Source: an uncultured euryarchaeote (GTDB lineage: Archaea; Thermoplasmatota; Poseidoniia; Poseidoniales; Poseidoniaceae). Taken from it: a DNA stretch of 11,368 bases. Positions within the stretch are counted from its first letter, which is position 1. Each line of letters opens with the position of its first letter. The position numbers and the translations under genes are program-made. The DNA is taken from the NCBI GenBank assembly GCA_937897005.1, contig CALCOQ010000008.1, positions 1-11,368 on the forward strand. Reading direction: 5' to 3'. This document shows positions 1-5,778 of this stretch, in pieces. The notes beneath the pieces were generated by a model that saw nothing but the letters and a program-made list of their open reading frames with translations, was not told the origin of the DNA and did not search any database.

Positions 1-588
1 CCATGTAGTATGTTCCTCAGGGATAAATTGTTGGAGATTGGGGGTTTCAATCCATCTTGGTATCATGCAGAGGATATGGAGGTCTCACTGAAACTCGTTG
101 AATCTGGCGGTGTGATCATCCATACACCTGATGCGGTGGTACAGCACGTTCCTGAGGATAGATTGAATCTCTTCCTCAGAAAAAGGAAGAGAGATGCTCG
201 GGCGCATGTACGTATTGTGCGAAAATATTCTCCAGCGCTCAGAAAAGGACCCGGTTTTGATTTCATTGGAACTTCATGGTTCGTTCTCGCTCTCGCTCCT
301 TTCCTCTTTGGGGCATTCTTCTTGATTGCTCGAATCATCTTCACCGAGGTCAGATTTGAATTCTATGCGCTCGGTTCACAGATCCTCATTGTATTGAGCA
401 GCATCTATCTACTGTTAGGTCTGAGTTTGATGAAGGGCTTCTTGGGTCGAGGCAGATTGTCAACCAAGATCAAAGATTCATTCCTCTTGCCTTTGGTTTT
501 GACTCTTTGGAGCATTTCATTATGGTCAGGGATTATGTTGGGTGCTATTGATGCAACGGTTGGAAGACATGGCCATGGTTCAGAATGA
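1..588 (+). CDS. Family 2 glycosyltransferase, C-terminal part (5' end outside window)
   Basis: The reading frame is open from the first base, so the start and the nucleotide-sugar-binding half of the catalytic domain lie outside the window. The visible part begins with the pattern of a GT2 (GT-A fold) acceptor region: CSMFLRDKLLEIGGFNPSW followed by HAEDMEVSLKL, in which the Glu-Asp pair (about residues 24-25 of the visible part) fits the conserved ED motif holding the catalytic base. A strongly basic stretch (RKRKRDARAHVRIVRKY) comes next, then three hydrophobic segments at roughly residues 90-114, 120-143 and 160-183. The protein is therefore probably a membrane-bound transferase with its catalytic domain in the cytoplasm, acting in surface polysaccharide or glycoprotein assembly. 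The sugar and acceptor cannot be told. It runs convergently toward the next gene with 26 bases between stops. Family assignment is fairly sure; the specific role is unknown. Confidence 0.8.
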   Translation, partial: PCSMFLRDKLLEIGGFNPSWYHAEDMEVSLKLVESGGVIIHTPDAVVQHVPEDRLNLFLRKRKRDARAHVRIVRKYSPALRKGPGFDFIGTSWFVLALAPFLFGAFFLIARIIFTEVRFEFYALGSQILIVLSSIYLLLGLSLMKGFLGRGRLSTKIKDSFLLPLVLTLWSISLWSGIMLGAIDATVGRHGHGSE

Positions 589-614
589 ACTGAATGGCCT
601 CGAACAAATCGGAA

Positions 615-1190
615 TCAATCGAGTGGAGCAGGTTCATCATCTTCTGCTGGCATTGTAAGGAAAGCGAAACCGAACCCGATCAATGCGGCTGATACGGCAT
701 AGGTCCCTGGGTCCACCCAGTTGTTGTACATTATTCCCCAGTAGAAGTAGAAAATGAATCCAATTGCAAGAAGCCAAGAGGACATGGTTCTCCTCCAGCC
801 GCCTTCTTCGGGGCTGAACATCGAAGGCCAGAGGTCGTTGACCACAAGTCTCTTCAGCCATTCTGCCAGACCTCCTTCGACATTGCTCGTGATACCCTTG
901 GCTCCTATTCCAAGCAGGACAAGTCCGAGTCCAAGGAAGAAACCGTCTCCCAAGACATGGAATCCTTGACCGGCTTCGTCAGTCATCAGAATCTGTCCCA
1001 TCTTTCCAAAACTCAGGAAACCTACCCATGATATCTTACCACTCGGGTGGGCCATCACCAGTAAATTAAGAATTCCAAGCAATAGTATCCATACACCCAA
1101 GGAGAAGAACCATGTGGAAATCAATTGACCAGGATTGAGCAGGGAATTGATGAAACCCCCTTCAGACTCAATGTCGTCAGCCTCTGTCAT
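615..1190 (-). CDS. Small four-helix integral membrane protein, function unknown
   Basis: I do not recognise a named family. From the ATG at 1190 the protein has 191 residues. It has an acidic N-terminus, then hydrophobic segments at about 23-46, 81-100, 136-155 and 162-180, and an acidic tail (PAEDDEPAPLD). A weaker apolar, glycine-containing stretch at about 50-69 might be re-entrant. The loop at 101-135 contains a Trp-Leu-Lys-Arg basic patch. The frame also offers a GTG at 1226, only 7 bases after the orc1/cdc6 stop; I prefer the ATG because the extra 12 residues look non-conserved. The gene lies directly downstream of orc1/cdc6 on the same strand and is probably on its transcript, but nothing in the sequence ties it to replication. 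Confidence 0.7.
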   Translation of the reverse strand: MTEADDIESEGGFINSLLNPGQLISTWFFSLGVWILLLGILNLLVMAHPSGKISWVGFLSFGKMGQILMTDEAGQGFHVLGDGFFLGLGLVLLGIGAKGITSNVEGGLAEWLKRLVVNDLWPSMFSPEEGGWRRTMSSWLLAIGFIFYFYWGIMYNNWVDPGTYAVSAALIGFGFAFLTMPAEDDEPAPLD

Positions 1191-1233
1191 GGCCACGCCG
1201 ACCGTCGGTCCTCGTTTAAGGGCCACGGCTCAA

Positions 1234-2484
1234 TCACAAGCGGGATTGGAAACGGTACTTACCTTTCTCAACGCTGTTCAGTGATTCATCTGCATTCATC
1301 ATCAACTCTGTTGCATCGATTGATACTGGCATACAACTGTTGATCTCCTTGCTGCGCCCATATCTCCCCCGGCTGACAGTCTTGGAATTTATCAGACCCA
1401 ACATGTCTAGATTCGAGAGTAGATCAGTGACTCTTCGTTGAGTCAGATTGTTGGTACCATAATGCTTGCATGCTTGACGGTAGATCTCGTAGACCTCTCC
1501 TGTGGCGATGTTGGACAAACCATTTCTTTCATTCAACAATACCGAGAACAGAACCAACTTCTGCTGTGGGGGGAGGGTCTTGATGACCGGAGTTATCTGG
1601 TCGCATTCGATTTGATTCTGAGCCATCCTGACATGCTGAACCTCAACCAGATCCTCTCCACTCTGTTCAGCCTTCTCGGTCGATACTCGGATTAGATCCA
1701 AGGCCCTTCGAGCATCTCCATGCTCTTGTGCAGCCAATGCCGAACACAGCTGTAACACACCATCCCCTAGAACTCCAGATTTTATTCCTTCATTCGCTCT
1801 CTTTTCGAGAATGTCGCTCAATTGTCCAGCATCGTAAGGGGAGAAGATGACATCTTCTTGCCCGAGACGACTTTTGACCCTGGGATCAAGATATTCAGTG
1901 AACTTCAGATCGTTGCTGATGCCGATTACACAGCACCTGGCTTGGCCCAAGCGCTTGAGGTCATCATTGATGTTACATAGATTGTACAACAGATCATCTC
2001 CTGCCTTCTTGACCAGATGGTCAATTTCGTCAAGCACGATGACATGAACTCCTCCCCTTCGATGCATTCTATTCACGAGTTCGTTGAAAACACGGTCTGT
2101 GGGCCATCCAGTGAAGGGGATGTCTTCTTTCTCATATGATTCAAGCAGAGAATTTCCTAGGAAGGCAAGTACTCTGTATTGAGTATCGATGGTTCGACAG
2201 TTGACATGTACCGGATTCACAGGTTTACCGATCTGCTTACCTTTATCCTCAAGTTGGGCACTGATGAATCTGATGACTGCGGTCTTCCCTGCTCCTGTGA
2301 CTCCATACAGTATCATGTTCGAGGGAATCTGTCCTTTGAGGGCCTCAACAAGATTGAAGCGAATCGCCTTTATCTCTCTGTCGCGATGAGGTAATTCATT
2401 GGGTGAATGGCTATGTCGCATCACTTCTTTATTGATGAATAGGCTCGGGCGTGTGAGAATATTATCGAAAATATTTTCCCCCAT
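1234..2484 (-). CDS. cdc6: Orc1/Cdc6 family DNA replication initiator
   Basis: This is a 416-residue AAA+ ATPase that recognises archaeal replication origins and takes part in loading the MCM helicase. In order it shows an N-terminal ELPHRDREI motif (30-38), Walker A GVTGAGKTA (61-69), Walker B VIVLDEID (148-155), sensor 1 GISND (188-192), a DPRVKSRL segment around the arginine finger (200-207) and sensor 2 GDARRALDL (256-264). A C-terminal winged-helix region follows (about 300-395), with basic residues (TQRRVTD, SRGRYGRSKE) suited to DNA contact. Length is typical for the family, and all ATPase motifs look intact. The ATG at 2484 follows a good ribosome-binding site. Upstream is a 478-base gene-free region with origin-like elements, as is common for archaeal initiator genes; downstream is a membrane protein. 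Orc1-type versus Cdc6-type subfamily was not resolved. Confidence 0.96.
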   Translation of the reverse strand: MGENIFDNILTRPSLFINKEVMRHSHSPNELPHRDREIKAIRFNLVEALKGQIPSNMILYGVTGAGKTAVIRFISAQLEDKGKQIGKPVNPVHVNCRTIDTQYRVLAFLGNSLLESYEKEDIPFTGWPTDRVFNELVNRMHRRGGVHVIVLDEIDHLVKKAGDDLLYNLCNINDDLKRLGQARCCVIGISNDLKFTEYLDPRVKSRLGQEDVIFSPYDAGQLSDILEKRANEGIKSGVLGDGVLQLCSALAAQEHGDARRALDLIRVSTEKAEQSGEDLVEVQHVRMAQNQIECDQITPVIKTLPPQQKLVLFSVLLNERNGLSNIATGEVYEIYRQACKHYGTNNLTQRRVTDLLSNLDMLGLINSKTVSRGRYGRSKEINSCMPVSIDATELMMNADESLNSVEKGKYRFQSRL

Positions 2485-2491
2485 TTTTTAA

Positions 2492-2500
2492 CACCTTTCC
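2492..2500 (-). promoter_or_regulatory. Ribosome-binding site of orc1/cdc6
   Basis: Read on the minus strand this is GGAAAGGTG, with seven bases (TTAAAAA) before the ATG at 2484. AGGTG pairs with the usual archaeal 16S 3' tail (GGAGGTGAT complement). It supports the ATG at 2484 as the start. The overlapping AGTGGAAA also resembles an origin-box core, so the same bases may have two readings. Confidence 0.6.
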
Positions 2501-2616
2501 ACTTTAGGATTAACTTTGAATTCATTCAGCGCAACCACTCGAGCGCGATGATGGCTCCTAGTCCGAGGGGGGGTAATAAGCCTGTTCACATAAGGGATTG
2601 CAAGGTGCTGATTTGC

Positions 2617-2630
2617 GCGGTGTCCACAAC
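2617..2630 (+). repeat. Possible origin box, diverged inverted partner of 2697-2710
   Basis: GCGGTGTCCACAAC on the plus strand matches GCGGTGTGGAAAAC on the minus strand at 2697-2710 in 11 of 14 positions, including a perfect GCGGTGT. The copies face opposite ways, with 66 bases between them. Opposed initiator sites are usual at archaeal origins, but the GGAAA core is not kept in this copy, so the assignment is weak. Confidence 0.3.
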
Positions 2631-2683
2631 TCATTGTTCTGCAATTGAAATATGCACCTTTTTCATTTTAATCCGTGAAATAT

Positions 2684-2710
2684 CCCCTAGTCGTGCGTTT
2701 TCCACACCGC
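2684..2710 (-). promoter_or_regulatory. Origin recognition box-like element
   Basis: On the minus strand this site reads GCGGTGTGGAAAAC, then GCACGACTA, then GGGG. A TGGAAA-type core followed at a short distance by a G run is the general layout of the archaeal ORB bound by Orc1/Cdc6 (winged-helix core plus G-string contact). It lies about 200 bases upstream of the initiator gene. It is a single good match by eye, not scored against a matrix. Confidence 0.5.
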
Positions 2711-2901
2711 CATTGAAACCTCTCTCCGATAACCGCCATAGGATTCAATCAATGAATCGTCGCGTTGTTTCCTCAGTTGAAGATGGCGATCTGTAGATAA
2801 TGAAAATGGTTGAATAAATTGTTGTCTTTGAAGTTGATTTCATAAATGAATGATTTCTTCACGAGTATATGAAAGAATCTGTTACGCTCCAATTGGCAAG
2901 A

Positions 2902-2958
2902 TATTATCTGCCGATAATAATTAACATATTAATGAATAATTAATCAGGCAATAATTAC
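2902..2958. repeat. A+T-rich block with hairpin and three AATAATTA repeats (possible unwinding element)
   Basis: Positions 2901-2960 contain 13 G or C in 60 bases (about 78% A+T). A perfect 7-bp inverted repeat (TATTATC at 2902-2908, GATAATA at 2913-2919) encloses a TGCC loop. The octamer AATAATTA occurs at 2916-2923, 2935-2942 and 2950-2957. The block could be a DNA-unwinding element. Because it follows directly on the stop of the leftward metallo-beta-lactamase gene, it could instead act in 3' end formation of that transcript. Confidence 0.5.
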
Positions 2959-2962
2959 ACAT

Positions 2963-3763
2963 TCATTCATTGATTCGCTGAAGTCCTTCAGAGTTGAGAG
3001 AGAATCGTTCGCCATCGCTGACTTGAATGACATTGTCTGGAAGTGGAGGCAGTTGATTGCTGATTATTGGTTCTCGCTCACAATCTGGATCGTCAAGCCA
3101 GGTATGGGTGACCAGAAAAATGGTTTCAGGGTTGGCATTGGCTAAAGTTGCAACCGTGCTTGGTCTGAAATGTTGAGGGATAACGACTTCATCAGGTACT
3201 CCCATCTCCATGACCACCACATCACAGTCCCCAGCTCTACTGGAGATTGCTTCACAGGGCCCTGAATCCCCAGTATGCATCAATTTCAACCCCGATTCAT
3301 GGTTCATGATGTATCCATGTGGATCAACTTCAATCTCATGTTCTACCTCAAACCGTTCGTAACTCCATTGTGGAGAGCAATGAACTCTCCCTCGTTCTTC
3401 TTCATTCCATTTGAATGAATCAAGTCTATCGCCTAAACTTCCAGGGTAAGCCAATTCGCAGAGTTCAACCAGTCTCTTCTTGCACCCTGAAGGGCCATGG
3501 ATGCCCAGTTCCATCTCCCCTTCTCTATCAGAGATCCATTTCCGTTCAAGGATGAGGAATGGGAAACCGAAGTAGTGGTCTCCGTGCCAGTGTGTGAACA
3601 GGATGCTGTTGATGTCTCTAGGAGAGATATTGATTCGCCGAAGTGAGGCCAATGCTGTAGGTGGACAGTCGATCAGTATTGAATCATCGATGAGCAGCAA
3701 TGAATGAAATCTTCCTTGCGGAAGGAAAGCGTTTCCAGTTCCGAGGAATTCCAGTATCACCAT
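2963..3763 (-). CDS. RNase Z-like metallo-beta-lactamase fold hydrolase
   Basis: The 266-residue protein opens with MVILEFLGTGNAFLPQGRFH, the strand-turn start usual for this fold. It carries the HxHxDH zinc motif in FTHWHGDHYFG (His58, His60, Asp62, His63). Further candidate ligands are His142 (with PHGYIM nearby, as in RNase Z), Asp166 in LMHTGDSG, and His220 in LVTHTW. A segment with His198 and STVATLA resembles the RNase Z region near its last histidine. The protein may process tRNA 3' ends or be a related phosphodiesterase. The usual HEAT signature is not clear (MEMG at 185-188 instead), so I leave tRNase Z as likely rather than settled. All metal-binding positions look intact. It is transcribed away from the reductase gene at 3788 and ends beside the A+T-rich block of the candidate origin. 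Confidence 0.82.
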   Translation of the reverse strand: MVILEFLGTGNAFLPQGRFHSLLLIDDSILIDCPPTALASLRRINISPRDINSILFTHWHGDHYFGFPFLILERKWISDREGEMELGIHGPSGCKKRLVELCELAYPGSLGDRLDSFKWNEEERGRVHCSPQWSYERFEVEHEIEVDPHGYIMNHESGLKLMHTGDSGPCEAISSRAGDCDVVVMEMGVPDEVVIPQHFRPSTVATLANANPETIFLVTHTWLDDPDCEREPIISNQLPPLPDNVIQVSDGERFSLNSEGLQRINE

Positions 3764-3770
3764 ATCTCAG

Positions 3771-3777
3771 GGAGGGG
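3771..3777 (+). promoter_or_regulatory. Shine-Dalgarno-like site before the reductase start
   Basis: GGAGGGG lies 10 bases before an in-frame TTG at 3788. It favours that TTG over the ATG at 3704, which would place 60 bases of coding sequence over the divergent neighbour. A closer ATG at 3783 is in another frame and stops after two codons (ATG GTT TGA), so the same site may serve a minimal upstream frame. Confidence 0.4.
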
Positions 3778-3787
3778 CATTCATGGT

Positions 3788-5155
3788 TTGACTCTTTCAC
3801 TGTCCAAGGATTTCAGAAAGGACAGTGAACGACCCAATCTTGATGAATGGAGTTCCGGTCCCGCCGCCGACGAAGGTGTGAAAGTGTCCCAATTCAGTGC
3901 CAAGAATCCCTATTTCTCAATGGTCACCGAGAATACTTTGCTCAATGGTGAAGGAGCTACAAAGGAGACTAGACATTTCGTATTCACACTTCCTGCCGAG
4001 GGTCTGGATTACAAGGTAGGAGATGCCTTGGGCGTCATTGCAGAAAATCCACCTCAAACGGTAGAGAGTCTGCTTGATTGCACCGGTTGGGAAGGCGATA
4101 TGGTGGTTAAGAGTCACAGTGGTGAAAAGACTCTTCGAGAAGCGCTTAAAACCGATTATGAGATTCATCGTGTCAACAAGAAATTCATCAACAGTATGGC
4201 TGAAAAGTCCCTGAGACAAAGCCCGGGTGCAAGAGCCCGGATAGTATCTCGGCAACGTACGAGTATGACTGACGATGAAACGGTCACATGGGACTGGTCA
4301 GGAGAATCTGGTGATTGGCCACAAGGATATACTCCAGGAAGCAGTGGTGATGGTCCTGCTGCTTTGCTTTCATCATTGGTCGAGGATTCTGATGCGATGG
4401 AGAATTACATCTGGTCCAGAGACTACATCGATGTCATGAACGAATTCGGCACCCATCATCAAGCTGAGGAGTTATTGGCCCTAGCCGACAAATTGAAACC
4501 GCGTCTTTATTCCATCGCCAGCAGTATGGATGCACACCCTGGAGAGGTTCAGTTGACCATCGCCATCGTCCGTTATGAACACCACGACAGGCATCGGGGC
4601 GGATTGTGTACTGTCTATATGGCTGATGAAGTGGAGGTGGACAAGACTCCAGTCAAGGTTTTCATGTCTCCGACCAAGTCATTCATTCTTCCAGAGGACA
4701 AGAGTACGGACATCATCATGGTTGGACCCGGAACTGGAATTGCACCGTTCCGTGCTTATCTGGAACAACGGGAGTTTGACTCCGCCAGTGGAAGAAATTG
4801 GTTATTCTTCGGAGATCAGTCGCATAAGACCGAGTATTATTACAGCGACCAGATAGAATCTTGGTTGCAGAATGGAACCTTGTATAGATACACCACTGCG
4901 TGGTCAAGGGACCAGGCGGAGAAGATCTATGTCCAGCACAGGATGGCTGAGCATGGTGAAGAGATATGGGAATGGATTGACAATGGTGCATATTTCTACA
5001 TCTGCGGAGACAAGAACTACATGGCCAAGGATGTCCATAAGACCCTGATTCAGATTGCACAGGACCATGGTGGATTATCGCTTGAAGATGCGACGCATTT
5101 CATCGAGAAGACTCTGATGCGTGAAGAGAAGAGATATCTCAGAGACGTCTATTGA
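3788..5155 (+). CDS. CysJ/P450-reductase-type FAD/NADPH oxidoreductase lacking a flavodoxin domain
   Basis: From the TTG at 3788 the protein has 455 residues. It matches the FAD-binding and NADPH-binding half of sulfite reductase flavoprotein and cytochrome P450 reductase, without the N-terminal FMN (flavodoxin) domain. It starts with NPYFSMVTENTLLNGEG and GDALGVIAENPP, the first FAD-domain strands. It then has RLYSIASS (about 239-246, FAD contact), GGLCTVYMAD (271-280), GPGTGIAPFRAYLE (313-326, NADPH pyrophosphate), FFGDQ, CGDKNYMAKDV, and a C-terminal KRYLRDVY with the aromatic residue that stacks on FAD. A Trp-, Gly- and Asp-rich insertion at about 159-194 interrupts the linker domain. The electron acceptor is unknown and may be a separate flavodoxin, ferredoxin or sulfite reductase subunit; none is encoded nearby. 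Other starts are ATG 3704, GTG 3878 and ATG 3920. The gene is divergent from the metallo-beta-lactamase gene. Confidence 0.88.
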   Translation: MTLSLSKDFRKDSERPNLDEWSSGPAADEGVKVSQFSAKNPYFSMVTENTLLNGEGATKETRHFVFTLPAEGLDYKVGDALGVIAENPPQTVESLLDCTGWEGDMVVKSHSGEKTLREALKTDYEIHRVNKKFINSMAEKSLRQSPGARARIVSRQRTSMTDDETVTWDWSGESGDWPQGYTPGSSGDGPAALLSSLVEDSDAMENYIWSRDYIDVMNEFGTHHQAEELLALADKLKPRLYSIASSMDAHPGEVQLTIAIVRYEHHDRHRGGLCTVYMADEVEVDKTPVKVFMSPTKSFILPEDKSTDIIMVGPGTGIAPFRAYLEQREFDSASGRNWLFFGDQSHKTEYYYSDQIESWLQNGTLYRYTTAWSRDQAEKIYVQHRMAEHGEEIWEWIDNGAYFYICGDKNYMAKDVHKTLIQIAQDHGGLSLEDATHFIEKTLMREEKRYLRDVY

Positions 5156-5164
5156 TCATCACTC

Positions 5165-5668
5165 CTATTCAGATAATTCAACGACTGCGGTTGGAATGCC
5201 TTCATTCTGCGCGGCAGCCACCATGATGTGAGTCCATTTGCTGTTTGATCCAGGGAATGCCAATACATGGGTAGCCTTTTCGAGCATGCGATTCACCAGA
5301 CCCGGGTCCGCCTCTGGGCGACCGGAATCAGATACCCCACCGCGTTCAGCAATCCAGGCTTCAGCGAAGACCGCAATCGGAATATTGTAGTTATCAGCCC
5401 ATCTTTCTGCTAGATAGTCCACACCGCTGGCACCACCGAGGATGATCATGTCGGGCTCTTCATTCTCATCAATCCAATTGTCCATCGCATCTTCTATCAC
5501 TGCGAAGTCGTAATATTGACTTGAACCACAGATCACCAGATTCACTACCTTCCCACTACGGTTGAGGTCCTTCCCTGCAAGACGGCTAAGGGCTTCCTCT
5601 CCTGATTCATCACGTATCTTCATGAGATGGGCATATCGGTTGTATTGTATAAGTCTGTGCCATAACAT
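5165..5668 (-). CDS. SLOG superfamily protein, DUF2493 (YspA-like) type
   Basis: The 167-residue protein has a Rossmann-like core from about residue 40: VVNLVICGSSQYYDFAVIED (strand and glycine turn), DMIILGGASGVDYLAERWA (77-91 region, matching the family's GGARGAD), IPIAVFAEAW, then NRMLEKATHVLAFPG and a final GIPTAVVEL strand. DUF2493 proteins are thought to bind nucleotide-related ligands; no reaction is established. Departures from the family pattern are Ser and Val in GGASGVD, and DPGLVNRML where AGPxRNxxM is usual. Residues 1-39 precede the domain and are rich in charge; an internal ATG at 5623 would remove 15 of them. The gene converges on the reductase gene with 9 bases between stops and is divergent from biotin carboxylase. 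Family call is fairly sure, function unknown. Confidence 0.75.
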   Translation of the reverse strand: MLWHRLIQYNRYAHLMKIRDESGEEALSRLAGKDLNRSGKVVNLVICGSSQYYDFAVIEDAMDNWIDENEEPDMIILGGASGVDYLAERWADNYNIPIAVFAEAWIAERGGVSDSGRPEADPGLVNRMLEKATHVLAFPGSNSKWTHIMVAAAQNEGIPTAVVELSE

Positions 5669-5778
5669 TAGAAATCTTTGAAATGGTTTTCAGTAATCCA
5701 TATTTCAGATGAAACCCTTCACTGAGTGGTGAGGAATACAACCGTTGTCTTCATGGAGCGAACACCTGTCCCCCGCTC
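5669..5778. promoter_or_regulatory. Divergent intergenic region between SLOG gene and biotin carboxylase
   Basis: These 110 bases separate two diverging starts and must hold both promoters. On the minus strand GAAATATGG (about 5699-5707) is TATA-like, lying 31-39 bases before the SLOG ATG. I could not identify a clear TATA box or ribosome-binding site for the biotin carboxylase gene. Confidence 0.3.

Larger units (their letters stand above)
2485..2962. other. Candidate replication origin (gene-free region upstream of orc1/cdc6)
   Basis: This 478-base stretch is the only long non-coding region here. It lies between the start of orc1/cdc6 and the end of the metallo-beta-lactamase gene. Its left half is of mixed composition and holds a run of seven G (2567-2573), two related GCGGTGT boxes in opposite orientation (2617-2630 plus, 2697-2710 minus) and a CCTAGTC direct repeat (2557, 2686). 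Its right half becomes A+T rich, ending in a block with a hairpin and three AATAATTA copies. Known archaeal origins commonly pair an initiator gene with origin recognition boxes flanking an A+T-rich unwinding element, and this layout fits. The origin call is an inference from position and motifs; cumulative skew could not be computed from one window. The region also carries the orc1/cdc6 promoter, whose TATA box I could not place with confidence. Confidence 0.6.

Noticed and set aside
2494..2505. AGTGGAAAGG on the minus strand as a further origin box
   Set aside because: It lies 7 bases before the orc1/cdc6 ATG and is fully explained as its ribosome-binding site; no G run follows at the expected distance.
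2621..2706. Matches to the bacterial DnaA box (TGTCCACAA at 2621-2629, TTTTCCACA at 2698-2706)
   Set aside because: The second fits the bacterial consensus TTWTNCACA, but the initiator here is Orc1/Cdc6 and archaea lack DnaA. The same bases are better read as an ORB-like core.
2548..2796. An open frame of 82 residues on the plus strand inside the candidate origin
   Set aside because: It has no recognisable domain and a composition typical of chance translation, and it covers the G7 tract and the origin-box-like sites. I see no ribosome-binding site.
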